Assembly: GCF_003412465.1 (NCBI RefSeq)
Contig: NZ_QTJV01000004.1
Span: forward strand, 846,680-910,679
Origin: Chitinophaga silvisoli
GTDB lineage: Bacteria; Bacteroidota; Bacteroidia; Chitinophagales; Chitinophagaceae
Length of the DNA stretch: 64,000 bases
Direction of reading: 5' to 3'
A model generated the notes under the pieces. That model was given only the letters and a program-made list of their open reading frames with translations, had not been told where the DNA came from and ran no database searches. The stretch's first letter is position 1. Each line of letters starts with the position of its first letter. Shown in pieces: positions 1 through 9,832 of this stretch. Made by a program: the position numbers and the translations under genes.

Positions 1-115
1 TCTGGTCGGTGGATGGAGACTGCCGGGATACCAGGGATTTGCTGATGTAATCCTTTGGGGGCGTTTCAACAATCTTCTCTATTGGTGTTGATGGTGCGTC
101 GTTAGTGTTGCTCAT
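1..115 (-). CDS. N-terminal fragment of an unknown protein, cut by the window edge
   Basis: An open frame on the minus strand starts with ATG at 115 and runs off the left edge after 38 codons without a stop. The visible residues are polar and proline-rich (MSNTNDAPSTP, then two Pro-Pro/Lys-rich stretches), with no signal peptide or membrane segment. No clear ribosome binding site precedes the ATG, which is common in Bacteroidota. The product is not recognised. The frame may simply be chance, because only 115 bases are visible. Confidence 0.3.
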   Translation of the reverse strand, partial: MSNTNDAPSTPIEKIVETPPKDYISKSLVSRQSPSTDQ

Positions 116-759
116 GCCTGTGATTGTTAACAAATGGTTATTAAGAGTTTGCTAAATTATCGGGATGGAGATAGCAGCTCCTGACCATTTAGAAATGGAT
201 AAATTAGGATTGTGATTAGGTGCTCGGTATGTAGGAAGGGTGGTAGGCCTCCGGAAGTATAAGAAATCATTTGTATTTATGATATTGATAGATACTAAAT
301 AATTCTTTGATGTTCAGAAGGCAGGTAATAATTGCACTTCGGTGTATGTTGGTAACATGGGGATGAGGGGGAAATTAATGAGACGTTAACAGTTGGGGAG
401 TAAGTGACTATTGTCATAGTTATTATTTTTTGGGGGTGGAAGAATTGATATCAAATTTAGGGAGCAAATGGGAGTAAGATGGGATTTGGGGCAGGGGAAA
501 AATCCTGTTTTTTTATGCTAACAAAATGGTAAAGCAGTGAAAAATCCAATATTGTCATGCTTATGTCAAGGACAATGTACGCTGGTTGATTCTACAATAT
601 CCTATTTTGATATTACACGATATATATTGTAATTTCACAAGTTGTAATGCAACTAAATTCATATTGATAAATTTTAATATACAAAGTTGCGTATTCAGGA
701 ATAATACTGCGAATGCACTCAGACTTTATCTATTTATAAGACCCAAATAGCTGTTAATA
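116..759. other. gene-free AT-rich region upstream of hsdR
   Basis: No convincing reading frame lies here. The one structured element near the RM genes is an inverted repeat, ATTACA at 612-617 and TGTAAT at 628-633, separated by a 10-base AT spacer about 130 bases upstream of the hsdR start. It could be an operator for the restriction operon. No controller-protein gene is visible nearby. The rest shows nothing recognisable. Confidence 0.4.
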
Positions 760-3732
760 ATGTCAAGTGTTGCTGAATCAAAATTAGAAAAGGGATTCGT
801 TGAGCTTTTGACCGATTTAAAATATACCTATCGCAACGACATCCGGGACAGGAAATCGCTGGAGGCAAACTTTCGCGAAAAATTTAATACCTTAAATGGA
901 GTCCAATTAACGAATTCGGAATTTGTCCGCCTGCGGGATGAAATTATCAATTCCGACGTGTTTATTGCGTCAAAGATCCTGCGCCAACGTAATACCTTTC
1001 AGCGTGAAGACGGTTCCTCACTTCAGTACACACTGGTAAATATTAAAGATTGGTGCAAAAATGAGTTTGAAGTTATCAATCAATTAAGAATAAACACTGA
1101 AAATAGTAATCAACGTTACGATGTTTTAATTCTGATTAATGGACTTCCCATTGTGCAGATTGAGCTAAAGACGCTGGAAATCAGTCCTCGCAGAGCCATA
1201 CAGCAAATTGTAGACTATAAAAATGAACCAGGGAATGGCTACAATAATACATTGCTCTGCTTTATGCAGCTATTTATAGTAAGTAATCGTTCAAATACAT
1301 ACTATTTTGCTAATAACCGTAACCAGCACTTTAGTTTTAATGCGGACGAACAATTTCTGCCAGTTTACCAGTGGGCTAGCGAGGATAACAGGAAAATCAC
1401 TCATCTGAATGAATTCTCTGAACGATTCCTGGCAAAGTGTAAATTGGGAGAAATGATCAGCCGCTACATGGTGCTGGTAGAAAGTGAGCAAAAACTATTG
1501 GTAATGCGCCCCTACCAGATCTATGCGGTAGAAGGAATTGTTAACAGCATTCACCAAAACCGGGGTAATGGATATATATGGCATACTACCGGCAGCGGTA
1601 AAACACTTACCTCTTTCAAAGCATCGACACTACTAAAAGATAATCCTGATATAGAAAAATGTTTATTCGTAGTAGATCGAAAAGATCTTGATCGTCAAAC
1701 ACGTCAGGAGTTTAATAAATTCCAGGAGGGTTGTGTAGAAGAAAATACTGATACAGAAACCCTGGTTCAACGCATGCTTTCAGATGACTATGCGAATAAG
1801 GTAATCGTAACAACTATTCAGAAACTCGGTCTTGCACTTGATCCTGATAATCGCAGGAACTACATAGAAAAACTGGCACCACTAAGCAAAAAACGCCTGG
1901 TTTTCATTTTTGACGAATGTCATCGGTCTCAGTTTGGTGAAAACCATAAGGCCATTAAACAGTTTTTCCCCAATGCGCAGCTTTTTGGATTTACGGGTAC
2001 ACCCATATTTGAACAAAATGCTGCATATACAAAAATTGACGGGAAACAGGCCTCTTACCAGACCACAGAAGATATATTTAAGAATCGCCTGAACCCCTAT
2101 ACAATTACCCATGCGATTGAAGACAGGAACGTACTGCGTTTTCACATCGAATATTTTAAGGGTACAGGCAATTGTATACCTGGCGCTGGCGAGGTGATTG
2201 CACAGCAGGCTGTAGTAGAAGCTATATTGAATAAGCATAATGGTGCGACAAACTCACGTCGTTTTAATGCGATTTTAGCAACGGAATCAATTAATAGTGC
2301 AATAGAATACTTCCGGCTCTTTAAAAAAACACAAGCACAGCGGAAAAAGGAAGATGAAAATTTCATTCCTTTAAATATTGCCTGTGTATTTTCTCCACCA
2401 GCCGAGGGTAATCCCGATGTAAAACAGATACAGGAAGATCTGCCCCAGGAAAAAGCAGATAATGAGGTGGCACCAGATGAAAAGAAACGTGCCTTAAAAG
2501 AGATTATCGGAGAATACAATTTGCAATATAAAACGAATCATAGCATTAATGAATTTGACTCGTATTACCAGGATGTACAAAAACGTATAAAGGACCAGCA
2601 ATATTCAAATGCAGATCTGCCACATGCGGAGAAGATAGATATTGTGATAGTAGTTGATATGCTATTGACAGGTTTTGATTCCAAGTATCTCAACACCCTG
2701 TATGTAGACAAAAATCTGAGGTACCATGGACTTATACAGGCATTTTCACGAACCAACCGTATCCTGAATGACAGTAAACCATATGGAAATATACTGGACT
2801 TCCGCAACCAACAGAAGGCCGTAGAAGAAGCTATTGCATTATTCTCAGGTGAAGAAACGGGTAAAGCCAGGGAAATCTGGCTCGTGGATGCTGCTCCGGT
2901 AGTAATTGCCAAATACGAGAAAGCTGTAATTGCTTTAGGACAGTTTATGCAAAGTCGTGGACTGAAATGCGCGCCGGAAGAAGTCCACAATCTGAAAGGA
3001 GACACAGCAAGAGCAGAGTTCATCAACCACTTTAAAGAAGTACAGAGATTAAAGACCCAGCTAGATCAATATACTGACCTTGAAACAGAAAATAAGGAGA
3101 AGATAGAGCAATTGCTGGCGACAGAGGACCTGCGATCTTTTAAAAGCGCGTACCTTGATACCGCAAAAAGATTGAAAGAAAAACAAAGTAAAGAAGGCGA
3201 TGCTGCAAGTCCTGAAGTACAGCAACTTGATTTTGAATTTGTATTATTTGCTTCCGCTGTAATAGATTATGATTACATTATGTCGTTGATTGCAAAGTAT
3301 ACACAGAAAGAACCTTCTAAACAGAAAATGAGCCGCGAACAGTTGATTAACTTGATGGGTAGTAGCTCCAACCTGATGGAAGAACGCAACGATATTGCAG
3401 ACTATATAAATAGTTTGGAATCAGGAAAAGTTCTTTCTGAAAAAGAGATTAAGGCAGGCTATGAATCTTTCAAAGATGAAAAACATCATATTGAGTTAGC
3501 CACGATTGCACAAAAGCACGGACTGGAAATAAAAGCATTAAAAGATTTTACTGATAATGTCATTAACAGAATGATCTTTAACGATGAGCAACTGAATGAG
3601 CTTCTGGCTCCGCTGGAACTCGGCTGGAAAGAGAGGGGTAAGAAAGAACTGGCGCTCATGGAAGACTTAGCGCCGCAATTAAAAAAATTGGCCAATGGCC
3701 ACGAAATATCAGGATTATCTGTTTATGAGTAA
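760..3732 (+). CDS. hsdR: type I restriction enzyme, R (endonuclease/translocase) subunit
   Basis: This is the motor and nuclease subunit of a type I restriction-modification complex (R2M2S1). It translocates DNA using ATP and cuts unmethylated DNA away from the recognition site. At 990 residues it has the usual family length. The PD-(D/E)xK nuclease core is visible as D121 and E135-L-K137. The superfamily 2 helicase motor follows, with Walker A HTTGSGKT at 275-282, a DEAD-like DECH at 385-388 and TGTP at 412-415. A second RecA-like lobe lies around 640-700 (VDMLLTGFDS, then QAFSRTNR), and the tail is helical. It is the first gene of the hsdR-hsdS-hsdM operon and overlaps the hsdS start by a few bases. 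All motifs look intact, so the enzyme is probably active. Confidence 0.96.
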   Translation: MSSVAESKLEKGFVELLTDLKYTYRNDIRDRKSLEANFREKFNTLNGVQLTNSEFVRLRDEIINSDVFIASKILRQRNTFQREDGSSLQYTLVNIKDWCKNEFEVINQLRINTENSNQRYDVLILINGLPIVQIELKTLEISPRRAIQQIVDYKNEPGNGYNNTLLCFMQLFIVSNRSNTYYFANNRNQHFSFNADEQFLPVYQWASEDNRKITHLNEFSERFLAKCKLGEMISRYMVLVESEQKLLVMRPYQIYAVEGIVNSIHQNRGNGYIWHTTGSGKTLTSFKASTLLKDNPDIEKCLFVVDRKDLDRQTRQEFNKFQEGCVEENTDTETLVQRMLSDDYANKVIVTTIQKLGLALDPDNRRNYIEKLAPLSKKRLVFIFDECHRSQFGENHKAIKQFFPNAQLFGFTGTPIFEQNAAYTKIDGKQASYQTTEDIFKNRLNPYTITHAIEDRNVLRFHIEYFKGTGNCIPGAGEVIAQQAVVEAILNKHNGATNSRRFNAILATESINSAIEYFRLFKKTQAQRKKEDENFIPLNIACVFSPPAEGNPDVKQIQEDLPQEKADNEVAPDEKKRALKEIIGEYNLQYKTNHSINEFDSYYQDVQKRIKDQQYSNADLPHAEKIDIVIVVDMLLTGFDSKYLNTLYVDKNLRYHGLIQAFSRTNRILNDSKPYGNILDFRNQQKAVEEAIALFSGEETGKAREIWLVDAAPVVIAKYEKAVIALGQFMQSRGLKCAPEEVHNLKGDTARAEFINHFKEVQRLKTQLDQYTDLETENKEKIEQLLATEDLRSFKSAYLDTAKRLKEKQSKEGDAASPEVQQLDFEFVLFASAVIDYDYIMSLIAKYTQKEPSKQKMSREQLINLMGSSSNLMEERNDIADYINSLESGKVLSEKEIKAGYESFKDEKHHIELATIAQKHGLEIKALKDFTDNVINRMIFNDEQLNELLAPLELGWKERGKKELALMEDLAPQLKKLANGHEISGLSVYE

Positions 3733-5002
3733 AGAGAAAAAAATAGGCATGGAGCCTGAATTGCGTTTCAGCTTATCCAATAACCAGCCTTTTCCACATT
3801 GGGAAGAAACAAAACTTTCCAAAATAGCAAAACTTGTTACAAAAAAAAATAAGTTAAACAATATCAGCCGCGTTCTGACCAATTCAGCAGCTGACGGCAT
3901 CGTAGATCAAAGGGATTATTTTGATAAAGATATTGCGAATAAAAGCAATTTGGAAGGGTATTATATTGTGGATTACGGCGATTATGTGTATAATCCACGT
4001 ATATCAACAGCTGCACCAGTTGGCCCTATCTCAAGGAACAAAATAGCAATGGGGGTCATGTCTCCGCTTTACACCGTATTTAGATTCAGTAATAACAATA
4101 ACGACTTTTTTGAGCAATATTTTAAGACTACCGCCTGGCATAAATACCTGCATGCTGTCTCTAATACAGGAGCAAGATTTGATAGGATGAGCATTACTCC
4201 AACTGTTTTTATGGAGATGCCATTACCTTATCCTCATCCGGAAGAACAACAAAAAATTGCAGATTGCCTTTCATCATTAGATAACTTAATAACAGCAGAA
4301 ACCGAACACCTGGGAGCACTCAAAGCCTACAAAAAAGGGCTCATGCAAAATCTTTTTCCCCTTCCTGGTGAAATGGCCCCTCTAATGCGGTTTCCGGAGT
4401 TTAAGGACAGTGAGGAATGGAATGAAAAATCGCTTCACGAGATTCTTGTTGAAGGAAGATTAGGAGGAAATTATGAAAATTCCGACGCTATTTCAGGGAT
4501 GCCTGTTATCAAAATGGGTAATTTAGAAAGGGGGCAAATGAATGTAAAAAAGCTCCAATATTTACCAAATGAATCAGCATACAACAAAGAGGATATTCTA
4601 AAGAACAATGATCTTCTATTCAATACAAGAAATACCTTAGAGCTGGTGGGAAAGGTTGCAATATGGAAGAACGAGCTTCCTGTTGCATTATATAATTCTA
4701 ACTTATTGCGGCTAAGCTTTCATAAAGATTATATCGCCTCAAATGTCTTTATGAATTACTTCTTCAATACGCAAAGTACCATTTCCTCATTAAGAAGTAT
4801 GGCTACCGGAACAACAAGTGTTGCAGCCATCTACACAAAGGATCTGCTAACTCTTACGGTGACTTTCCCCTCCCTGCCAGAACAACAAAAGATTGCAGAT
4901 TGTCTTTCTTCCATGGACGAAGAGATATCCGTACAAACAGAAAAAATTGAAGCACTGAAACTGCATAAGAAAGGACTTGTGCAGCAATTATTTCCTTTTT
5001 AA
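3725..5002 (+). CDS. hsdS: type I restriction-modification specificity subunit
   Basis: HsdS determines the bipartite DNA target of both methylation and restriction. The protein has the classic two target-recognition domains. Each is followed by a conserved helical spacer, which begins with the identical block QQKIADCLSS near residues 170 and 385 and continues with a similar leucine-rich helix ending in LFP. I chose the ATG at 3725 (425 residues). It overlaps the hsdR stop as ATGAGTAA and has an AGGA about 11 bases upstream. A start at 3695 would add ten residues and overlap hsdR by 38 bases. The two recognition domains differ in sequence, so the target is expected to be asymmetric and cannot be read from the sequence. 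Confidence 0.94.
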   Translation: MSKEKKIGMEPELRFSLSNNQPFPHWEETKLSKIAKLVTKKNKLNNISRVLTNSAADGIVDQRDYFDKDIANKSNLEGYYIVDYGDYVYNPRISTAAPVGPISRNKIAMGVMSPLYTVFRFSNNNNDFFEQYFKTTAWHKYLHAVSNTGARFDRMSITPTVFMEMPLPYPHPEEQQKIADCLSSLDNLITAETEHLGALKAYKKGLMQNLFPLPGEMAPLMRFPEFKDSEEWNEKSLHEILVEGRLGGNYENSDAISGMPVIKMGNLERGQMNVKKLQYLPNESAYNKEDILKNNDLLFNTRNTLELVGKVAIWKNELPVALYNSNLLRLSFHKDYIASNVFMNYFFNTQSTISSLRSMATGTTSVAAIYTKDLLTLTVTFPSLPEQQKIADCLSSMDEEISVQTEKIEALKLHKKGLVQQLFPF

Positions 5003-5044
5003 TATACCATTCCTTTTCATGTAAAGAGCAGAAACAACATAATT

Positions 5045-6667
5045 ATGACGGGATTAGCACAACAACAATTAGGTAACACGCTTTGGGCAATTGCAGATGA
5101 ACTGCGTGGCAATATGAATGCTGATGATTTCAGGGATTACATGTTATCCTTCCTTTTTTTACGTTACCTGTCTGACAACTATGAAGTAGCAGCAAAGAGG
5201 GAATTGGGTGCAGACTATCCTGTATTGAAAAACGAGGAAAGACTTAGCCCCCTTAGCATTTGGTACGCCGCAAACTCCGCTGATATAGAAGCATTTGAAA
5301 AGCAAATGCGTCGAAAAGTGCACTATGTGATCGAGCCTCAGTTTTTATGGAGCAATATTTCAGAACTCGCGCGCAAACAGGACAAAGATTTGTTATTAAC
5401 CCTTCAAAAAGGCTTTAAATACATAGAAAACCAGTCCTTTGAAAGTAATTTCCAGGGCCTATTCTCCGAGATCAATCTCGACTCTGAAAAATTAGGCAGG
5501 AGTTATCCGGACCGCAATGCAAGACTTTGTATCATTCTCCAGAAAATAGCAGAAGGAATAGCAAAGTTTTCAACTGACATAGATACACTCGGCGATGCAT
5601 ATGAATACCTGATTGGCCAATTTGCTGCAGGTAGTGGTAAAAAAGCAGGCGAGTTTTATACACCTCAACAAATCTCTACCGTACTCTCAGAAATAGTAAC
5701 TCTCGATAGTCAGAATCCAGGGCTGGGTAAAAAGAAAAAGTTAGATAAAGTACTGGATTTTGCCTGTGGTTCCGGCTCCTTGCTCTTAAATGTACGCCGC
5801 CAGATGGGTGCAAATGGAATAGGGAAAATTTACGGACAGGAGACTAACATCACGACTTACAACCTGGCACGTATGAATATGTTGCTGCATGGTGTAAAGG
5901 ATACAGAATTTGAAATACATCACGGCGATTCACTTAAGAATGACTGGGATATTCTAAACGAAATGAATCCAGCTAAAAAGCTGGAATTTGATGCTATTGT
6001 TGCGAATCCTCCATTCAGCTTCCGCTGGGATCCCAGCGATACATTAGCGAATGATTTCCGATTCAAAAGTCATGGGGTTGCCCCTAAATCGGCGGCAGAC
6101 TTCGCCTTTCTTCTCCATGGCTTTCATTTTCTGAGCAAAGAGGGGACAATGGCTATTATTCTACCCCTTGGTGTATTGTTCCGCGGCGGTGCCGAACAAC
6201 GTATCAGGACTAAACTGCTGAAGGATGGTCATATTGATACAATAATAGGTTTACCTGCTAACTTATTTTTCTCAACTGGCATCCCCGTATGTATAATCGT
6301 ATTGAAGAAATGCAAGAAATTTGATGATGTATTATTTATCAATGCAGCTGAATATTACGAAAAAGGGAAGAAACAAAATCGTCTGCGCAATGGAGAAGGT
6401 GGAGAACCAAACGATATTCAAAAAATTATTGACACTTATAAAAAACGGAATGACCAGGATCGCTATTCCAAAAAGGTTTCAATGGCTGAAATTGAGAAGA
6501 ACGGGTATAACCTTAATATATCAAGGTATGTGAGTACTGCTATGGAGGAGGAGATTGTAGATCTTATGGAGGTGAACAAGCAAATAGTGGCGATAAGGAA
6601 AAAAGCAGATGAGGCAGCAGGTAAGCATAATGCGTTTTTGAAGGAGTTAGGCTTGCCTTTGATATAG
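5045..6667 (+). CDS. hsdM: type I restriction-modification N6-adenine methyltransferase
   Basis: HsdM is the modification subunit that methylates adenine in the site recognised by HsdS. The 540 residues hold the N-terminal helical HsdM domain (1-160), the GEFYTP signature at 202-207, S-adenosylmethionine motif I (DFACGSGSLL, 238-247) and catalytic motif IV NPPF at 321-324, followed by a C-terminal helical tail that contacts HsdS. It lies 42 bases after hsdS and is the last gene of the operon. A strong terminator follows within 30 bases. Length and motifs are complete, so a functional enzyme is expected. Confidence 0.96.
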   Translation: MTGLAQQQLGNTLWAIADELRGNMNADDFRDYMLSFLFLRYLSDNYEVAAKRELGADYPVLKNEERLSPLSIWYAANSADIEAFEKQMRRKVHYVIEPQFLWSNISELARKQDKDLLLTLQKGFKYIENQSFESNFQGLFSEINLDSEKLGRSYPDRNARLCIILQKIAEGIAKFSTDIDTLGDAYEYLIGQFAAGSGKKAGEFYTPQQISTVLSEIVTLDSQNPGLGKKKKLDKVLDFACGSGSLLLNVRRQMGANGIGKIYGQETNITTYNLARMNMLLHGVKDTEFEIHHGDSLKNDWDILNEMNPAKKLEFDAIVANPPFSFRWDPSDTLANDFRFKSHGVAPKSAADFAFLLHGFHFLSKEGTMAIILPLGVLFRGGAEQRIRTKLLKDGHIDTIIGLPANLFFSTGIPVCIIVLKKCKKFDDVLFINAAEYYEKGKKQNRLRNGEGGEPNDIQKIIDTYKKRNDQDRYSKKVSMAEIEKNGYNLNISRYVSTAMEEEIVDLMEVNKQIVAIRKKADEAAGKHNAFLKELGLPLI

Positions 6668-6695
6668 GATGATTTTTATGAACCAAAAAAAATTA

Positions 6696-6730
6696 AAGGG
6701 GCATCTTACCGTTAGAAGATGCCTCTTTTA
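6696..6730 (+). terminator. intrinsic terminator of the hsd operon
   Basis: A 12-bp stem (6696-6707 with 6716-6727, containing one G-T wobble) closes an 8-base loop and is followed by a short T run. It sits 29 bases after the hsdM stop. Confidence 0.85.
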
Positions 6731-6956
6731 TATAATATAATTGAAATAGGAAACCAACTTTCTATGTAAAATCCGCATGATAATACCTCTATCTAATTAA
6801 ATTAGATGAACTTATTACTATTAAACAAATCTTCTTGCAATATGCGGTTTTACTGGATGCAGGATATAGTGTAGGAGGTCATCTTGATATAATGAAATGA
6901 AACAATATTCAAGATGGGAGTAGTCCAAGACAATTTCTTATATCGTTAACGAATCA

Positions 6957-6990
6957 TAATAAAAAAGCAGGCCCCCTCCCGGAAGCCTGC
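6957..6990 (-). terminator. intrinsic terminator of the glycoside hydrolase gene
   Basis: On the minus strand GCAGGC and GCCTGC (6985-6990 and 6967-6972) form a stem around a GC-rich 12-base loop, followed directly by six T. It lies just downstream of the minus-strand hydrolase stop at 7017. The stretch 6731-6956 between this and the hsd terminator holds nothing else recognisable. Confidence 0.8.
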
Positions 6991-7016
6991 CCTATCTTCA
7001 ACAACTAACGAATACC

Positions 7017-9386
7017 CTAATTCTTCCTCGCCTGCTCCAACGCCCCCATAAACATACTCTTCTCCTCCTCCTTCATCCCCTCCCCATACTTCCTCAAATA
7101 CTCCTCCGCAGCCGGCACATACACCGCCCAATCCTTCGCATTCAGCGACGACACCGTCTTCGCCCTCAAATACATCTCCTCCCCTGGCGCACCATACCCC
7201 TTCATCACACGCTCTATCTCACTCCAATCCTTATGCTCCTTCATCATCGGCTCCATCACCCCTTTAAACACCATATTCATCATATTCACCTGGTACTGCC
7301 TTTCTCCCAACACCTTCTTAAACTCCTCCGGATGTTGCCTCATCAACCCAAACCCCGCATCCTTCGAACTCTTCGCAAACTGCCCCACAATCCTGATATC
7401 CTCCTCACTCAATGGCTCCTTCAACCCCGCTATATACGCATTTCCTGCCATATCCGCCCCTGGCGCATCCCCCACCTGCTTCGCAGCCATCGCCAGTTTC
7501 AACAAAAACGCCCGCTCTCTCTTTCCATTAATATACTCCTCCAGCATCCTTGCATACAACTCCGCCGGCTCCGTCAAATCCGCATTCTGCGCCACCACGG
7601 GTGGCACTACTTCCGTAGCAAGAGAAGTATTCAACGGCCCATGAATCTTCCTCAACGCCTCAAAAGGGATCTTCACCACTTCCCTATCATACGTCATCAA
7701 CCCATTCTGCTCTCCTTCCACATCAAAAGGCTGTGTATAGATAGAAGCACTCAAGCCATCCTGCTGCAGCAATCTCAGATGCTGCGCCATGATCGCAAAC
7801 TTACTCTGCAAAGCGGCCGGTTTCTCCTGAATATACCCCCACGCATTCAATGGATTCCACTGATGATCCGGAATAAACACCCCAATACCGCCAAACTCTC
7901 CTACTACCCTTGCCATCCCTTCCTGCGCCGGTGCATTCATCGGGTTAGGATAAGAATGTAAATCGACGATATCACTCGCTACCCAATTATCCTTCCCTGA
8001 CTTAATCTCATTTTCATTAATAAAGATATACTCTCCCGTATGCCCATTCACCAACCTGCTCGGATCTGTTTGTTTCACCCACTTCGTGAGTCGCTCCTGG
8101 TCATAACTACCCCACTGCTCATTAAATAGCACCCAGGTCACAATACTCGGCGCATTATGCAACTGCTCCAATATCTCCTTACTCTCCTTTTCAAACTCAG
8201 GCTTCGCCCCTTCCGGCAGTCCCTGGTTCGGATTTACAAAATCCTGCCATACCAGCATCCCGATCTTATCCGCATGATAATACCAACGGGCTGGTTCCAC
8301 TTTAATATGCTTACGGATCGTATTAAAGCCCATTGCCTTGATCGCCTCAATATCAAATTTCAAAGCTTCATCCGTAGGAGCGGTATATAAACCATCCGGC
8401 CAAAAGCCCTGGTCCAGGGTACCTAAGTTAAAATAGGGTTTGTTGTTCAAAAAGATCCTTACAAATCCCTTCTCATCTTTCCCCAAAGAGACCTTCCTCA
8501 TGCCAAAGTAACTCTTCACCTCATCTCCTTTCAGCCGAACTACCAGGTCATATAAAAACGGCTTTTCCGGTGACCATAACTTCGCATTCTTCACCGGCAG
8601 GGCCAATACAGCACCCGCCTTACCTTTTACTTTGCCCACTACCTGGGATCCATCCAGCGCGGTAAGCTCCACTGCACTACCTGCGGGGGCGTTTACCTTT
8701 ACATAAAGCACACCTTTGTCAATATCCGGTGTCAATACCAGGCCTTCAATATAAGTCTTGGGTACGGCCTCTAACCATACCGTCTGCCAGATTCCGGAGG
8801 TGGGTGTATAATAAATACTAGCTGGATGCAGGACCTGCTTGCCATGAGGTCCTACACCCTGATCTGTGGGATCATATACTTTTACGACCAGCTCATTATC
8901 CCCGGTCTTTAATGCGTTGGTAATATCGATGGTGAAAGCTTCATACCCGCCACTATGACTACCTACCTCTTTTCCATTTACAAAGATGGTCGCCTGAAAA
9001 TCTACTGCACCAAAATGCAGTAATATTTTCTCACCTGCCGGTTTTGCAATCGTTTTCTTATACCAGAGTAACTGGTCTGGCTGTAATGCCTTCTTCACGC
9101 CAGACAACGCCGATTCCAAAGGATAAGGTACTAAGATCTGCCCGTCCCATGTTCCAGGCATAGCTGCATCTTTCGCTGTAATAGCATACGACCAGAGGCC
9201 GTTCAGGTTCTGCCACTGCGCTCTTACCAGCTGTGGTCGTGGATACTCCTTTAAAGCATTTGTGGGTGATACTTCCTTTGCCCAGCGGGTCTGAATGGCC
9301 ACTGGCTGCATCTTATATACATCCTGCGCATCCGCATGGATAGCAAAGAGCGCACTAAAAGCTACTGTTGAAAATAAGCTCTTCAT
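7017..9386 (-). CDS. secreted glycoside hydrolase family 2 (beta-galactosidase/beta-glucuronidase type)
   Basis: An exported retaining glycosidase. Residues 1-21 are a signal peptide ending ADA-Q. A jelly-roll sugar-binding domain (about 50-210) and an immunoglobulin-like domain (about 210-300) are followed by a TIM barrel (about 305-610). The likely acid/base is E423 in FNEQWG and the likely nucleophile E497 in VVGEFGG, as in family 2. The C-terminal 150 residues are helical and not recognised. The substrate (galactoside, glucuronide or mannoside) cannot be settled from motifs. It stands alone, with its own terminator downstream and a 450-base upstream gap. The coding sequence looks GC-richer than most of the window. 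Confidence 0.92.
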   Translation of the reverse strand: MKSLFSTVAFSALFAIHADAQDVYKMQPVAIQTRWAKEVSPTNALKEYPRPQLVRAQWQNLNGLWSYAITAKDAAMPGTWDGQILVPYPLESALSGVKKALQPDQLLWYKKTIAKPAGEKILLHFGAVDFQATIFVNGKEVGSHSGGYEAFTIDITNALKTGDNELVVKVYDPTDQGVGPHGKQVLHPASIYYTPTSGIWQTVWLEAVPKTYIEGLVLTPDIDKGVLYVKVNAPAGSAVELTALDGSQVVGKVKGKAGAVLALPVKNAKLWSPEKPFLYDLVVRLKGDEVKSYFGMRKVSLGKDEKGFVRIFLNNKPYFNLGTLDQGFWPDGLYTAPTDEALKFDIEAIKAMGFNTIRKHIKVEPARWYYHADKIGMLVWQDFVNPNQGLPEGAKPEFEKESKEILEQLHNAPSIVTWVLFNEQWGSYDQERLTKWVKQTDPSRLVNGHTGEYIFINENEIKSGKDNWVASDIVDLHSYPNPMNAPAQEGMARVVGEFGGIGVFIPDHQWNPLNAWGYIQEKPAALQSKFAIMAQHLRLLQQDGLSASIYTQPFDVEGEQNGLMTYDREVVKIPFEALRKIHGPLNTSLATEVVPPVVAQNADLTEPAELYARMLEEYINGKRERAFLLKLAMAAKQVGDAPGADMAGNAYIAGLKEPLSEEDIRIVGQFAKSSKDAGFGLMRQHPEEFKKVLGERQYQVNMMNMVFKGVMEPMMKEHKDWSEIERVMKGYGAPGEEMYLRAKTVSSLNAKDWAVYVPAAEEYLRKYGEGMKEEEKSMFMGALEQARKN

Positions 9387-9473
9387 AAACTGGTTATCAA
9401 GTTTGGGATCTTAAATAATTAAGTAAATAATATGAAGGCTGGCGAAGTTAGGATAGTATATCACGGAAATCCG

Positions 9474-9488
9474 TTAACCCGAGGTTAA
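9474..9488. promoter_or_regulatory. short palindrome upstream of the glycoside hydrolase
   Basis: TTAACC and GGTTAA flank a CGA spacer, 88 bases upstream of the hydrolase start. The size and position fit an operator, but no bound regulator is known, so this is only a structural observation. Confidence 0.3.
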
Positions 9489-9676
9489 AGAATAATATTC
9501 TCCATCACCAGCTGATCATTATTATATAGTTGCAAAAAGGATGAGAAGCTAACATTCTAAAAAAATACTCAGCTATTTATATTACAGGTTGTTCCATTGC
9601 GCAATAAGAATGAAAATATTATAACCCCAGCCCTTGATCCATTAAAAGCATATCAGCACCCCCAACAGCTCAACGT

Positions 9677-9720
9677 AAAAAGGAGCAGTAACATCTTCGG
9701 TGTTACTGTCTCCTTTCTTT
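9677..9720. terminator. orphan terminator-like hairpin in a divergent gap
   Basis: AAAGGAG plus CAGTAACA (9679-9693) pairs with TGTTACTG, a bulged T and CTCCTTT (9701-9716) around the loop TCTTCGG. T-rich sequence follows on both strands. The genes on either side are transcribed away from it, so it ends no visible gene. It may close a small RNA made from 9490-9676 or be left from a lost gene. The rest of 9387-9832 shows no gene. Confidence 0.6.
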
Positions 9721-9832
9721 GTTTACAGTTTATTTACAAAATAGACTAACATACTCTGCCATACCTGATTAAATTAATTGCCGTAAATTGAATGTACCAA
9801 CATCTTTATTTTTTAACCTAAAAGCACACCGC

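Noticed and set aside
3695..3724. Upstream ATG at 3695 as the hsdS start
   Set aside because: It overlaps hsdR by 38 bases and has no binding site. The ATG at 3725 overlaps the hsdR stop and has an AGGA at a workable distance.
7233..7961. A 242-codon plus-strand frame opposite the glycoside hydrolase
   Set aside because: It has an implausible composition (very rich in His, Arg, Leu and Pro) and lies antisense to a clearly conserved gene, so it is a shadow frame.
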